Assembly (NCBI RefSeq): GCF_003054045.1 | Contig: NZ_QBKH01000002.1 | Location: forward strand, 372,001-436,000 | Direction: 5' to 3' | Source: Sphingobacterium faecium | Lineage (GTDB): Bacteria; Bacteroidota; Bacteroidia; Sphingobacteriales; Sphingobacteriaceae | Length of the DNA: 64,000 nt | Shown: positions 45,341-55,125 of the stretch, piece by piece | Numbering within the stretch: position 1 is the first letter of the stretch | How the letters are laid out: each line of letters begins with the position of its first letter | Position numbers and translations under genes: made by a program | The notes under the pieces: generated by a model | The model's database searches: none | What the model was told of the DNA's origin: nothing | Seen by the model: only the letters and a program-made list of their open reading frames with translations

Positions 45341-47287
45341 TTAAACTTCAGCAATGATTTTTTCTTGAATTTCCTCATCAAGATCTTGAAAGATGGAATT
45401 TTGAGATTTGAATTCAGGAACTATCTTTTTAAGTTGTTGTACCAATTTCATATCGTTTATTTCTCCTTTGCCAATTGTTGTGATATCGTCACTGAGTTGC
45501 TGTATTAAATGGCATTTTTCAGCAATATCTTCACGATTGACCTGTGCTATCATAATCTTTGGATGGTGTGTCTTTTGAGTGTTTTCATCATTGGCCAGCA
45601 GCTCCTCAAATATTTTCTCTCCTGGTCTTAATCCCACAATCTTGATATCGATATCTTCGGGATATCGGTATCCTTTTAATTTGATCATGCGTTTGGCGAG
45701 ATCGATGATCTTTACGGATTTACCCATGTCGAAAACAAATATTTCGCCTCCTTTTCCCATAACACCTGCTTCTTGAACTAATAAACAAGCTTCTGGAATC
45801 GTCATAAAGTATCGTGTGATATCTTCATGAGTGAGTGTTAATGGTCCACCATGTTCCATTTGTTTTTCAAACAATGGGATTACTGATCCATTAGATCCCA
45901 GGACATTGCCAAATCGGGTTACGATAAAATTGGTTTTTCCAAGAGCACTGCAACTATTGACATAAATTTCTGCAGCGCGTTTGGTAGCTCCCATCACATT
46001 TGTTGGGTTGACCGCTTTATCTGTGGAGACCATCACAAATTTATGGATACCATAGGCTACTGCAAGATCAGCCATATTTTTGCTACCTACCAAATTGGTC
46101 CAGATGGCTTCATATGGATTCTGTTCCATTAAAGGGACGTGTTTATATGCTGCTGCGTGAAAGATCATCTGCGGACGGTAGCGTTTAAAAATCCGTTCCA
46201 TAAACACTTTGTCGCGGACATCTCCCACAATACATTTGACGCGGTCAGGATGTGTTGCTTTTAATGATTGTTGTAAATCGTAAAGTGGTGATTCGGCTTG
46301 ATCCAATAAAATCAGATGACGATAATTGCGTTGTGAAATCTGACGCGATAATTCTCCTCCGATTGAACCTGCAGCACCGGTAATTAAAATAACCTTATTA
46401 TCCAACTCGGCATCAATACCTGGGTTTTCAATTTTAATGGCTTTCCTTCCCAATAAATCCTCAATTTTTAAAGCACGGATCTCACGCTTAGCTCCAGAAT
46501 TTAACATTACACGGGTGTTGGGCATGATTTTTAGCTCAACATCCAATTGTTGAAAATGATCGGTGACTTGAACTAAACGCTCGGGATCATTGTTTTCAAC
46601 AGCAATGATTACTTCTGAAATATTATATTGTTTTATAAAAGCATGATCTATTTTTTCTAAATATAGAATACGAAGCCCAGCAATTCGATTTCCAACTCGA
46701 GAAACTTTATCTTCGACAAAGGCGACGATGTGGTTTTTCACACGTCGATCATCACGTAATAATGAGTACGCTACTAATCCGGGTCTGGAAGCTCCAAAGA
46801 TCAATACATTGCGGTTTTTTCGATTGGGTAGAAAAAGCATTTCATAAATGCTTCTGTAAGTTACTCGAGCAGCAACTAACATCACCATCGTAAAAAAACT
46901 ATGCATGAAAAGTATGATATACGAGAGACGTAAAAAATCACCAGCTAAAGTGCCTTTCGGGATATAATAACGAATTGCTATGGTTGGGATGGCCAATAAC
47001 ATAAAGGCAAGCCAGACTGTCTTAAAGATTTTTGTCGCATCTTGAATTCCAGTTTGACGGATAATACCTTTATAGGTGCGCATCATCGTGAAAGCCAAAC
47101 TATAAACCACTAAAATGAACACACTCTTTTTAAGCATCATAGCTGTAGAGTATTGTTCATGGATGGTATTGAAGATAAAGTTGGAAATAGCATAACATCC
47201 AAATACGATCAATAGATCGATTAAAAGAATGACCCAACGTGGGTTATCTTTCCGGAGTTTTTTCTTAATCAGCGTAATATTAATCAT
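45341..47287 (-). CDS. FlaA1/CapD-type nucleotide-sugar 4,6-dehydratase (second copy)
   Basis: A 648-residue paralogue of the protein encoded at 22308-24278. The layout is the same: four N-terminal transmembrane helices (about residues 20-145), a first Rossmann domain with VLIFGASRPG, and a catalytic domain with TGAAGSIGGELSRQ, FHAAAYKHVPLME, STDKAVNPTNVMGATKR and GLRPGEK. Long blocks are identical between the two proteins (for example MTIPEACLLVQEAGVMGKGG), while the membrane part and C-terminus differ, so this is an old duplication. It would begin a UDP-sugar pathway for surface glycan. A TAGCTTTG box on the minus strand at 47599-47606 may start its transcript, across an 88-codon ORF. Confidence 0.93.
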   Translation of the reverse strand: MINITLIKKKLRKDNPRWVILLIDLLIVFGCYAISNFIFNTIHEQYSTAMMLKKSVFILVVYSLAFTMMRTYKGIIRQTGIQDATKIFKTVWLAFMLLAIPTIAIRYYIPKGTLAGDFLRLSYIILFMHSFFTMVMLVAARVTYRSIYEMLFLPNRKNRNVLIFGASRPGLVAYSLLRDDRRVKNHIVAFVEDKVSRVGNRIAGLRILYLEKIDHAFIKQYNISEVIIAVENNDPERLVQVTDHFQQLDVELKIMPNTRVMLNSGAKREIRALKIEDLLGRKAIKIENPGIDAELDNKVILITGAAGSIGGELSRQISQRNYRHLILLDQAESPLYDLQQSLKATHPDRVKCIVGDVRDKVFMERIFKRYRPQMIFHAAAYKHVPLMEQNPYEAIWTNLVGSKNMADLAVAYGIHKFVMVSTDKAVNPTNVMGATKRAAEIYVNSCSALGKTNFIVTRFGNVLGSNGSVIPLFEKQMEHGGPLTLTHEDITRYFMTIPEACLLVQEAGVMGKGGEIFVFDMGKSVKIIDLAKRMIKLKGYRYPEDIDIKIVGLRPGEKIFEELLANDENTQKTHHPKIMIAQVNREDIAEKCHLIQQLSDDITTIGKGEINDMKLVQQLKKIVPEFKSQNSIFQDLDEEIQEKIIAEV

Positions 47288-47550
47288 GTTCGTATTTCAA
47301 ATAGTAGGTGATTACTAATATGTGGCTTAAGGAAAAATAGCTTATAGACATGTGATCCAATTGTTACTTTCATAAATATCTGTAAAACCAATTCCCAAAT
47401 TTTGCATCCTGTTGAAAAAATCGTGCCAAAAGATATATAATATCTGACCTTATTCAAGTGAGAGCCTTTAAATAACTTTATGAAAGCGCACTGCATAAAA
47501 AATGATAAATAAAGCTGTTTTAAATCCTTAAAAACAGTTATTTTTTTCAT
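47284..47550 (-). pseudogene. Uncertain 88-codon ORF, possible decayed acyltransferase start
   Basis: This ORF ends with a 4-bp overlap into the dehydratase gene on the same strand and starts 49 bp after a promoter-like box. Its residues 8-55 (FKDLKQLYLSFF, then IKLFKGS and ISFGTIFSTGCKI) vaguely resemble the N-terminus of hexapeptide-repeat sugar acyltransferases, but the repeat itself is not present. It could be a gene relic, a leader ORF or chance. Confidence 0.25.
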
Positions 47551-47878
47551 TTGTATTCAAATCGCTTAATGTTTAAATTTTTGATAGTTTTGTAGCTACA
47601 AAGCTACAAATTTTATTGTTACAAAGTTGATTTAGTTTCTAAAGTCGCAAATGTCGGTAATTATCTCATGAAAGAGAAAAAATAAGTATGCTATTTATCA
47701 TATTTATCCTCGGCTACATCATTATTTTTGTAGAATAGCCTTATCAAATATTTTTAGACTGTCACATGGGATAGGAACTCTTTTATCATCATGATCTTGA
47801 TGGCCTAGTTCTGAGGCTATTTTTTCGGGCAGTTATCAAGATATCTGTTTTTTTTTATGGTAGCTTTGTGCCAGAAAT
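47551..47878. promoter_or_regulatory. Divergent control region of dehydratase and ClC genes
   Basis: This 328-bp gap holds a palindrome TTGTAGCTACAA (47590-47601) that overlaps a minus-strand TAGCTTTG box (47599-47606). A plus-strand TAGCTTTG box at 47861-47868 lies just before the ClC gene. Both are exact TAnnTTTG elements and happen to be identical. No ORF of note is present. Confidence 0.45.
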
Positions 47879-49153
47879 ATGAAATCAATCATGAAAGATA
47901 ACATCCAGTTTTATAGTTATTTTAAACTTGTGATAGGCAGTATTATTGTCGCTGTGCTATCGGGGATATTGGCGTATTCGCTTAAGCACCTGACCACCTA
48001 TTTTCAAGATTACATTTTTGAAATCGTGCCGGTCCTCCATAATTACTTATACATTATCTTTCCTTCTATAGGAATCACAATTATCTATTTTTTGAGAAAG
48101 TATCTTTTTCAAAACAGGAAAAACAAAGGAATTCGTGAAATCTATCGTTCACTGGATACGCGTCAGGATCATCTTCCTTTTTTTAAAATTCCATCGCATT
48201 ACATCAACGGATTTCTGACGGTCATCTTCGGTGGATCTACCGGGATAGAGGTTTCTACTGTTGTCGCTACAGCAACTGTGGGCAATCAATTTAGTAAAAA
48301 AGGTTGGATGCCCATGAAATATAAAAGAGAGTTAATCTGTGCTGGAGTAACAGCAGGGGTCGCAATTTTATTTGGCTCTGTCCTTGGTGGGTGGTTCTTT
48401 GCCATCGAAGTTATTGCAAGAGGATGGAAAAAAACAGTACTCCTGAGTTGTAGTATAGCTGCTGTTATTGCCCTTGTTGGGATATATTATTTTGAAAAGG
48501 AAACGTTATTACCCTTTTCTGTTCAAGATTGGCATTGGTATGGTTTACCCTTTATGGCGTTAGTAGCTATATTATCAGCGCTATTGGCGCTATATTTTAT
48601 GAAGCTGGTACTTCTTTGCAAAAAACTATTTGCAAAGATTAATAATAATTTTCTTCGAGTCAATATAGGTGCTATCATGATTGGTAGTCTAATTTTGTTT
48701 TTCCCAGCGTTATATGGTGACAGCTATCATGGTCTTCAAAAAATGATCGAACTACTTATACAACCTGGTGCAGCATTCGTTATCCCACTTTCCTTGTTTC
48801 TATTGATTTTATTGAAACCATTTGTCGCTTCACTGACTTTAGGTGCTGGTGGAGACGGAGGAGTATTTGCGCCAAGTATTGTTGCTGGAGCGTTTTTAGG
48901 AATGCTCATTGCAATCCTTTGTAATCTGGTATTTGGTTTAGATTTGATCGTACTTAATTTTGCTTTGATCGGTGCTGCTTCCACATTGGCAGCGGCGATC
49001 CATGGCCGATTTACTGCAGTTTTTCTAATCTGTAGTATAGTTCCTAATGGCTATAGCTTGATATTGCCTTTAGCAATGGCAGTTTGGTTAGCCTATGCAG
49101 TGGCAAAAAGATTAAATCCTCATAATGTATACACTTCTCCGGAAGTAGCATAA
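47879..49153 (+). CDS. ClC-family chloride channel / transporter
   Basis: A 424-residue membrane protein with about ten or more hydrophobic helices. Family motifs are present: FGGSTGIEVSTVVATATVGNQ, whose Glu aligns with the gating Glu of GREGP, FGSVLGGWFFAIEVI, and GAGGDGGVFAPSIVAGAFLG. Bacterial ClC proteins exchange chloride for protons or conduct fluoride or chloride. No CBS domain follows, so this is the short form. The promoter-like box at 47861-47868 leaves room for only a few leader bases before the first ATG. If that box is used, translation may start at this ATG leaderless or at the ATG four codons later (47891). Confidence 0.93.
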   Translation: MKSIMKDNIQFYSYFKLVIGSIIVAVLSGILAYSLKHLTTYFQDYIFEIVPVLHNYLYIIFPSIGITIIYFLRKYLFQNRKNKGIREIYRSLDTRQDHLPFFKIPSHYINGFLTVIFGGSTGIEVSTVVATATVGNQFSKKGWMPMKYKRELICAGVTAGVAILFGSVLGGWFFAIEVIARGWKKTVLLSCSIAAVIALVGIYYFEKETLLPFSVQDWHWYGLPFMALVAILSALLALYFMKLVLLCKKLFAKINNNFLRVNIGAIMIGSLILFFPALYGDSYHGLQKMIELLIQPGAAFVIPLSLFLLILLKPFVASLTLGAGGDGGVFAPSIVAGAFLGMLIAILCNLVFGLDLIVLNFALIGAASTLAAAIHGRFTAVFLICSIVPNGYSLILPLAMAVWLAYAVAKRLNPHNVYTSPEVA

Positions 49154-49190
49154 TCATAAAAACGTAAAATGAATGATCATGATTTGTAAC

Positions 49191-49225
49191 AAAAAAAAGC
49201 AGCTTCCGATGAGGGAGGCTGCTTT
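49191..49225. terminator. Bidirectional terminator between ClC and cold-shock genes
   Basis: A 12-bp stem (49196-49207 with 49214-49225, one G-U pair) with a 6-nt loop is preceded by a run of A, which gives a T-run for the leftward cold-shock gene. It lies between two convergent stop codons. Confidence 0.8.
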
Positions 49226-49245
49226 GCAAGAAAATATAATAGTAA

Positions 49246-49437
49246 TTAGTTTATTCTTACATTAACGGCATTTAAGCCTTTTTTTCCGTTTTCAATTTCG
49301 TAGCTAACGCTATCGCCTTCTCTAACTTGGTCTTTTAAGCCTGAAATGTGTACAAATACATCGTCTCCACCATTTTCAGGGGTAATAAAACCAAATCCTT
49401 TAGTTTCATTGAAAAACTTTACAGTTCCTTTATTCAT
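49246..49437 (-). CDS. Cold-shock domain protein
   Basis: A 63-residue single cold-shock domain. RNA-binding motifs are RNP1 (KGFGFI) and RNP2 (VFVHIS), with the starting [14 protein letters not shown] typical of CspA-type proteins. It should bind single-stranded RNA and melt structure at low temperature or in stress. It is a monocistronic leftward gene. The 214-bp upstream gap probably holds a long leader, as in other csp genes. Confidence 0.96.
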   Translation of the reverse strand: MNKGTVKFFNETKGFGFITPENGGDDVFVHISGLKDQVREGDSVSYEIENGKKGLNAVNVRIN

Positions 49438-49693
49438 TTTATTTAAAAATTATATTGATACAAGGATAGGTTAAATATGTTAATAATTTTCTAGTGATCT
49501 TCAAAAAAGACTTTCAGATGACAATTCTTTTTATCTTATACTTCCTTTGTAATAAAGAAGATAGGAATTAAAAATTGCATAAATTTTATTTTCATTTATT
49601 GCTAAAAGGTTTTATCTTTATTTTTATTAAATCAATTATTTCCTCGCAATCATGTCGGAGATAGCCAATTTATGTCAATTTAATTTACCACAT

Positions 49694-52024
49694 ATGATTT
49701 TTAAAACCCTAAAATGGGGGATAGCATGGAGTCTAAGCCTATCCTTATTTTGTACGAGTACCGTGTCTGCCCAGAAATTAAATGGGAAACCTATCGATCC
49801 TGTTGATTTGGTTAATCCTTTAATGGGAACAGATTCAAAACCTTCGCTTTCGAATGGAAATACATATCCAGCAATCGGGTTGCCGTGGGGCATGAATATG
49901 TGGACACCACAAACGGGGAAAAATGGCGATGGTTGGCAATATACCTATGCTGCTGATAAAATAAGAGGACTGAAACAAACGCATCAACCTTCTCCTTGGA
50001 TGAATGATTACGGGCAATTTTCTTTAATGCCCGTGACTGGTAAAGCGGCTTTTGATCAAGAGGAGCGGGCAAGCTGGTTTTCACATAAGTCGGAGAAATC
50101 AACCCCTTATTATTATTCGGTATACCTAGCCGATCATGATGTAACGGCAGAACTTACACCAACAGAACGTGCTGCTCATTTTAAATTCACATTTAATAAA
50201 ACGGATTCTGCATTCGTTGTGCTTGATGCCTTTGATAAAGGATCTGAAGTACAGATTATTCCTGAAAAAAATATGGTGATCGGTTATTCTACACGTTATT
50301 CCCGTGGTAAGTTGACCAATTTTAAAAATTATTTTGTTTTAGTATTCGACCAACCTTTTGATAATTATTCAACTTGGGAAGGTAAGCAACGTTTCAAAGG
50401 CAAATTAAAATCTACGGCAGATCAAACCGGAGCTATACTGGGGTTTAAAGTGAAGGATAAGACTAAGCCTGTCCAAGTGCGGGTTGCCTCCTCATTTATC
50501 AGTGCCGAACAGGCATTACTTAATCTAAATGAATTAGGGAACCGTAGTTTCGATCAGGTAAAAGCTGATGGAAGAGCCATCTGGAATGAAAAATTGGGAC
50601 GTCTGGCTGTTGAGGGGGACAATATTGATCAAATGCGTACATTCTACTCGACTTTGTATCGTACTTTATTCTTTCCGAATAAATTATATGAAATCAATGC
50701 ATCGGGAGAAAAAGTACATTACAGCCCTTATAATGGAAAAGTACTTCCGGGTTACCTATTCGGGGGTACGGGCTTTTGGGACACCTTTAGGGCACTATAT
50801 CCGTTCTTAAACCTGATGTACCCATCTATCAACGTGGAGATGCAAGAAGGACTTAAAAATGCATATCTCGAGGGAGGCTTTTTACCAGAATGGAGTAGTC
50901 CAGGTTTTGCTGATATCATGGTCGGTAATAATTCTGCTTCTGTAGTGGCTGATGCCTATATCAAAGGATTAAGAGGTTATGATATCAATACCTTGTATGA
51001 AGCATTGAAGCACGGAGCCAACAATGAGGGGCCAATGACGGCTGTAGGACGTAAAGGTGTAGCATACTATAATCAATTGGGCTATGTGCCTTATGATGTA
51101 GATATCAATGAAAATGCAGCGCGTACCTTAGAGTATGCTTATGATGATTTTACGATCTATCAATTGGCAAAGGCTTTGAAAAAACCAAAAGCAGATATTG
51201 AGCTGTACGCAAAAAGAGCACAGAATTACCGCAATCTATTTGACCCATCGACCAATTTAATGCGTGGAAAGAACAAAGATGGTCAATTTCAAAGTCCATT
51301 CAATCCATTGAAATGGGGAGATGCCTTTACAGAAGGAAATAGTTGGCATTACTCGTGGAGCGTGTTTCACGATATCGAAGGCTTAATTGGACTTATGGGA
51401 GGTGATCAAAAATTCAATGTCATGTTGGATAGTGTCTTTACACAAAAACCTGATTTTGATGACAGCTATTATGGAGGTACGATTCATGAAATCCGTGAAA
51501 TGCAGATCGCCAATATGGGGCAATATGCTCATGGCAATCAGCCTATACAACATATGATCTATTTGTACAACTATAGTGCTCAACCATGGAAAACACAATA
51601 TTGGGTACGTCAGGTATTAGATCGTATGTACCAGGCTACTCCTGATGGATATTGTGGTGATGAAGATAATGGTCAGACATCAGCTTGGTATGTTTTCTCT
51701 TCACTGGGTTTTTATCCTGTTTGTCCTGCGACAGATGAGTATGTGTTGGGAGCTCCTCTTTTTGCAAAAACAACGTTAAAATTGGAAAACGGAAAAATAG
51801 TAGAAATCATCGGAAATCAAGCCAGCGCTCAGAATTTTTATGTCAATGACTTAAAAGTAAATGGTAAATCGTACACCAAAAATTGGTTGAGTCATCAAGA
51901 ATTATTAAAAGGGGGTACATTATCATTTGATATGACTTCTAAACCGAATTACAATCGTGGTGTGACCAAGGCTGCGGCACCTTATTCAATGACTATGGAA
52001 TTGAAAACAATATTTAAAAAATAA
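49694..52024 (+). CDS. GH92 alpha-mannosidase (first copy)
   Basis: A 776-residue secreted glycoside hydrolase of family 92, exo-acting calcium-dependent alpha-mannosidases that cut 1,2-, 1,3- or other alpha-mannosides. The signal peptide MIFKTLKWGIAWSLSLSLFC leads to VSAQ. I prefer the ATG at 49694; an upstream in-frame ATG at 49652 adds 14 polar residues. Family motifs are NPLMGT, GGTGFWDTFRALYPF, EGNSWHYSWSVFHDI (with the likely catalytic acid Glu), GNQPIQHMIYLYNY and DEDNGQTSAWYVFSSLGFYPV (base region). The last differs from the usual G-N-D-D-C-G-Q of the second copy. It is the first gene of a rightward run with the BSP-like and second GH92 genes. Confidence 0.92.
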   Translation: MIFKTLKWGIAWSLSLSLFCTSTVSAQKLNGKPIDPVDLVNPLMGTDSKPSLSNGNTYPAIGLPWGMNMWTPQTGKNGDGWQYTYAADKIRGLKQTHQPSPWMNDYGQFSLMPVTGKAAFDQEERASWFSHKSEKSTPYYYSVYLADHDVTAELTPTERAAHFKFTFNKTDSAFVVLDAFDKGSEVQIIPEKNMVIGYSTRYSRGKLTNFKNYFVLVFDQPFDNYSTWEGKQRFKGKLKSTADQTGAILGFKVKDKTKPVQVRVASSFISAEQALLNLNELGNRSFDQVKADGRAIWNEKLGRLAVEGDNIDQMRTFYSTLYRTLFFPNKLYEINASGEKVHYSPYNGKVLPGYLFGGTGFWDTFRALYPFLNLMYPSINVEMQEGLKNAYLEGGFLPEWSSPGFADIMVGNNSASVVADAYIKGLRGYDINTLYEALKHGANNEGPMTAVGRKGVAYYNQLGYVPYDVDINENAARTLEYAYDDFTIYQLAKALKKPKADIELYAKRAQNYRNLFDPSTNLMRGKNKDGQFQSPFNPLKWGDAFTEGNSWHYSWSVFHDIEGLIGLMGGDQKFNVMLDSVFTQKPDFDDSYYGGTIHEIREMQIANMGQYAHGNQPIQHMIYLYNYSAQPWKTQYWVRQVLDRMYQATPDGYCGDEDNGQTSAWYVFSSLGFYPVCPATDEYVLGAPLFAKTTLKLENGKIVEIIGNQASAQNFYVNDLKVNGKSYTKNWLSHQELLKGGTLSFDMTSKPNYNRGVTKAAAPYSMTMELKTIFKK

Positions 52025-52030
52025 TAACAG

Positions 52031-52744
52031 ATGAATTTTATTAAGATAGTTAGTTGTGTCATAGGGTTGATTGCTTGTCAATCAGCCCTTGCTCAAGATA
52101 ATTGGCAGCATACCGAGCATGATCGCCAGGTGGCGGTTGATATCGATAGCATTACAAAAGGAGGATATACCTTAATCTGGATCAATAAGGACAAAGATTT
52201 CAGCCCGGCATTAAAGGAAAAGCTGATCCATACATTTTTTGTTAATTATCCCAAATTGGCGAAGACCTATAATAAAAAGACGATGAAAAAAGTCTCTTTT
52301 GTCATCGATCCAGATTATAAAGGTGTCGCAGCAACTGCAGGTGGAATTGTACGTTATAGTCCATCGTGGTTTGCCAAAAACCCGGGAGATATTGATGTCG
52401 TGACACATGAAGTGATGCATATTGTACAGGGATATCCGAATGGATCAGGTCCTTGGTGGATTACAGAAGGTATTGCCGATTATGTTCGATTTGTGGATGG
52501 TATCGATAACGCTGGAGCAAACTGGAAATTGCCGGAATGGAATGCAAAACAAAAATATTCGGATTCCTACCGCGTGACCGCCCGTTTTTTCTGCTGGATT
52601 GAAAAAAAGGTCAAAAAAGGATTTGTTAAAAATCTTGATGCTGCCATGCGCGATAAAACATACACAGAGGGATTTTGGAAAAAACAAACTGGAAAAACAA
52701 TCGATGAGTTGTGGGATAGCTACAGCAAAAATCCCGCTTTATAA
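52031..52744 (+). CDS. Basic secretory protein (BSP)-like metallopeptidase
   Basis: A 237-residue secreted protein with a signal peptide (about residues 1-22, ending ALAQ). The zinc motif H-E-V-M-H is in DVVTHEVMHIVQGYPN, followed by PWWITEGIADYVRFVDG, which together mark the plant-type basic secretory protein family, here in its bacterial form. A metallopeptidase role is inferred from the motif. It lies 6 bp after the first GH92 gene and 11 bp before the second, so it belongs to the same operon and may help open glycoproteins for the mannosidases. Confidence 0.9.
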   Translation: MNFIKIVSCVIGLIACQSALAQDNWQHTEHDRQVAVDIDSITKGGYTLIWINKDKDFSPALKEKLIHTFFVNYPKLAKTYNKKTMKKVSFVIDPDYKGVAATAGGIVRYSPSWFAKNPGDIDVVTHEVMHIVQGYPNGSGPWWITEGIADYVRFVDGIDNAGANWKLPEWNAKQKYSDSYRVTARFFCWIEKKVKKGFVKNLDAAMRDKTYTEGFWKKQTGKTIDELWDSYSKNPAL

Positions 52745-52755
52745 AACCTAAATCC

Positions 52756-55050
52756 ATGATCAATAAACCACTTCTATACTTAGGGCTGTTCTTGTTTCCT
52801 AGCCTATTGCAGGCGCAGTCATCTAATTTAATACAATATGTAAAACCGTTAATTGGTACTGCTCGAATGGGACATACATTTCCAGGTGCAACCGTACCTT
52901 TTGGCTCTGTACAGTTGAGTCCCGATACCGATACTATTCCTTATTCAGTAAATGGTCAATATAACGGTGATGTTTATAAGTATTGTGCGGGATATCAATA
53001 TGATGATCCTACAATTGTGGGATTCAGTCATACCCATTTTAGTGGCACTGGACATTCGGATTTGGCAGATATCTTGGTGATGCCTACTCAGGGGAAAGTT
53101 CAGCTCAATCCTGGGACAGCAGATCGGCCACAAGATGGTTATCGCTCACCCTATTCGCATAACAATGAGGTTGCTGAGGCGAATTATTACAAAGTGCTAT
53201 TAGATAAACATCAGATCAAAGCAGAGATGACGACCACGACCCGTGTCGGAATACATCGATATACATTTCCACAGTCGGATGCCTCTCATTTAATCTTGGA
53301 TCTGACAGCCGGTATCTATAACTACGAAGGAAAAAATGTGTGGACAGTAGTGCGGGTTTTGAATGACTCTACATTGGTGGGGTATCGACAGACGAATGGT
53401 TGGGCTCGTACGAGAACAGTTTATTTTGCGATTAAAACCTCCAAAGCATTTAAAAATTATGGTGCTAAATATGAAGATGGCAAACAGGTGTATGCTGGTT
53501 TTTGGCGTAAATTTGATCAAAAAAACAATTTTCCAGATTTAGCGGCTCATCAAATTAAGATGAACTTAGATTTTGATACGAATGAGGGAGAAGAAGTCTT
53601 GATGAAAGTGGCGTTGAGTCCGGTGAGTATGAAAAATGCGCTCGCCAATATGGAACAAGAGGCGCCACACTGGAATTTTGAAAATTATGTTCAGGCCGGA
53701 CAGCAGTCTTGGGAACAGGAATTGAACAAAGTTCAAGTGGATATGCTCAATAAGGAAGATTTGGTGAATTTCTATACAGCGATGTACCATGCCAGTTTGA
53801 TGCCGACGGTATATATGGATGTTAATGGGGAATATAAAGGTTTGGATCAAGAGGTGCACCAAGCAAAGGGATTTACCAATTATACCTCCTTTTCGCTATG
53901 GGATACTTTTCGTGCATTTCATCCTCTGATGAATTTGATCAACCCGACACGAAATGCTGATATGGTCGCTTCGATGATGGCACACTATGATCAAAGTGTG
54001 TTACATATGTTGCCGATCTGGTCGCATTATGCCAATGATAATTGGTGCATGAGTGGTTATCACTCGGTATCGGTTGTGGTAGACGCAATTTTGAAAGGTG
54101 TCTATAAAGGCGATGCACAGGCAGCACTAGCAGCTTGTGTGCAGACGGCAAACGCTCGAAAGTATGAAGGAATTGGACCTTATATCGATATGGGCTATGT
54201 CCCTGATGAGTTATCAGGAACTTCAGTTTCCAATACCCTGGAGTATGCTTATGATGATTGGTGTATTGCGCAACTTGCCAAAAAATTAGGGAAAGATGAT
54301 GTTTATGAGACCTTTATTAAAAGAGCTGCTAACTGGAAAAATGTCTATGACCCCACAATCGGGTTTATGAGACCTAAAGATTCTAAAGGAGTATTTAGAG
54401 CAAAATTTGATGCCTTGGAAACTCATGGGCAAGGTTTTATAGAAGGAAATACCTGGAACTATAGTTTATACGTACCGCATCAACCTGCAGCCATGATGGA
54501 CATGATGGGGGGTAAGAAAAAATTGGAAAATTATCTGGATTCTTTATTTACCATGGAACTGCCGGATAAATATTTTGAGCATACTGAAGATATAACGCGT
54601 GATGGGATCATCGGTAATTATGTTCATGGTAATGAACCGTCACACCATGTGGCTTACTTGTATAATTTAACGAATAGTCCTGGGAAAACGCAGGCACGTG
54701 TACGCCAGATCATCCGCAATCAATATCATAATGGTCATGCAGGACTGGGTGGAAATGATGACTGTGGACAGATGTCGGCTTGGTACCTATTTACTGCTTT
54801 GGGATTTTATCCTGTAGCACCAGGGGAAGATGCTTATTGGATCGGCAGTCCATTGGTCAAATCGGCGAAGATTAACTTAGAGAATGGTAAGACGATTTCA
54901 ATACAAGTGAAAAATCAATCGGAAAAGAATGTGTATGTGAAAAAAGTAAGTCTAAATGGACAAACTTTATCGGGATTGAAACTTTCTTATGAGGCGATCA
55001 AAAATGGTGGAGAACTACAATTTGAGATGGCAAGTAAACCAAGTAAATAG
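52756..55050 (+). CDS. GH92 alpha-mannosidase (second copy)
   Basis: A 764-residue family 92 enzyme with a signal peptide ending near LLQAQ. Motifs are PLIGTARMGHTFPGATVPFGSVQLSPDT, SLWDTFRAFHPLMN, EGNTWNYSLYVPHQP (likely catalytic acid), GNEPSHHVAYLYN and GGNDDCGQMSAWYLFTALGFYPV (catalytic base region, the form found in active GH92 enzymes). It differs strongly from the first copy, so the two probably prefer different linkages. It ends the GH92-BSP-GH92 operon, 75 bp before the sensor kinase gene. Confidence 0.94.
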   Translation: MINKPLLYLGLFLFPSLLQAQSSNLIQYVKPLIGTARMGHTFPGATVPFGSVQLSPDTDTIPYSVNGQYNGDVYKYCAGYQYDDPTIVGFSHTHFSGTGHSDLADILVMPTQGKVQLNPGTADRPQDGYRSPYSHNNEVAEANYYKVLLDKHQIKAEMTTTTRVGIHRYTFPQSDASHLILDLTAGIYNYEGKNVWTVVRVLNDSTLVGYRQTNGWARTRTVYFAIKTSKAFKNYGAKYEDGKQVYAGFWRKFDQKNNFPDLAAHQIKMNLDFDTNEGEEVLMKVALSPVSMKNALANMEQEAPHWNFENYVQAGQQSWEQELNKVQVDMLNKEDLVNFYTAMYHASLMPTVYMDVNGEYKGLDQEVHQAKGFTNYTSFSLWDTFRAFHPLMNLINPTRNADMVASMMAHYDQSVLHMLPIWSHYANDNWCMSGYHSVSVVVDAILKGVYKGDAQAALAACVQTANARKYEGIGPYIDMGYVPDELSGTSVSNTLEYAYDDWCIAQLAKKLGKDDVYETFIKRAANWKNVYDPTIGFMRPKDSKGVFRAKFDALETHGQGFIEGNTWNYSLYVPHQPAAMMDMMGGKKKLENYLDSLFTMELPDKYFEHTEDITRDGIIGNYVHGNEPSHHVAYLYNLTNSPGKTQARVRQIIRNQYHNGHAGLGGNDDCGQMSAWYLFTALGFYPVAPGEDAYWIGSPLVKSAKINLENGKTISIQVKNQSEKNVYVKKVSLNGQTLSGLKLSYEAIKNGGELQFEMASKPSK

Positions 55051-55125
55051 TAGATTGCTTTGTACACCCAAGCACATTCGATCAATATCATAGGAAGGAC
55101 ATAGATTAAATATCAGGTTTGAAAA

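Noticed and set aside
22308-47287. Assembly duplication explaining the two CapD-type genes
   Set aside because: The copies differ throughout the membrane part, C-terminus and at DNA level, so they are true paralogues.
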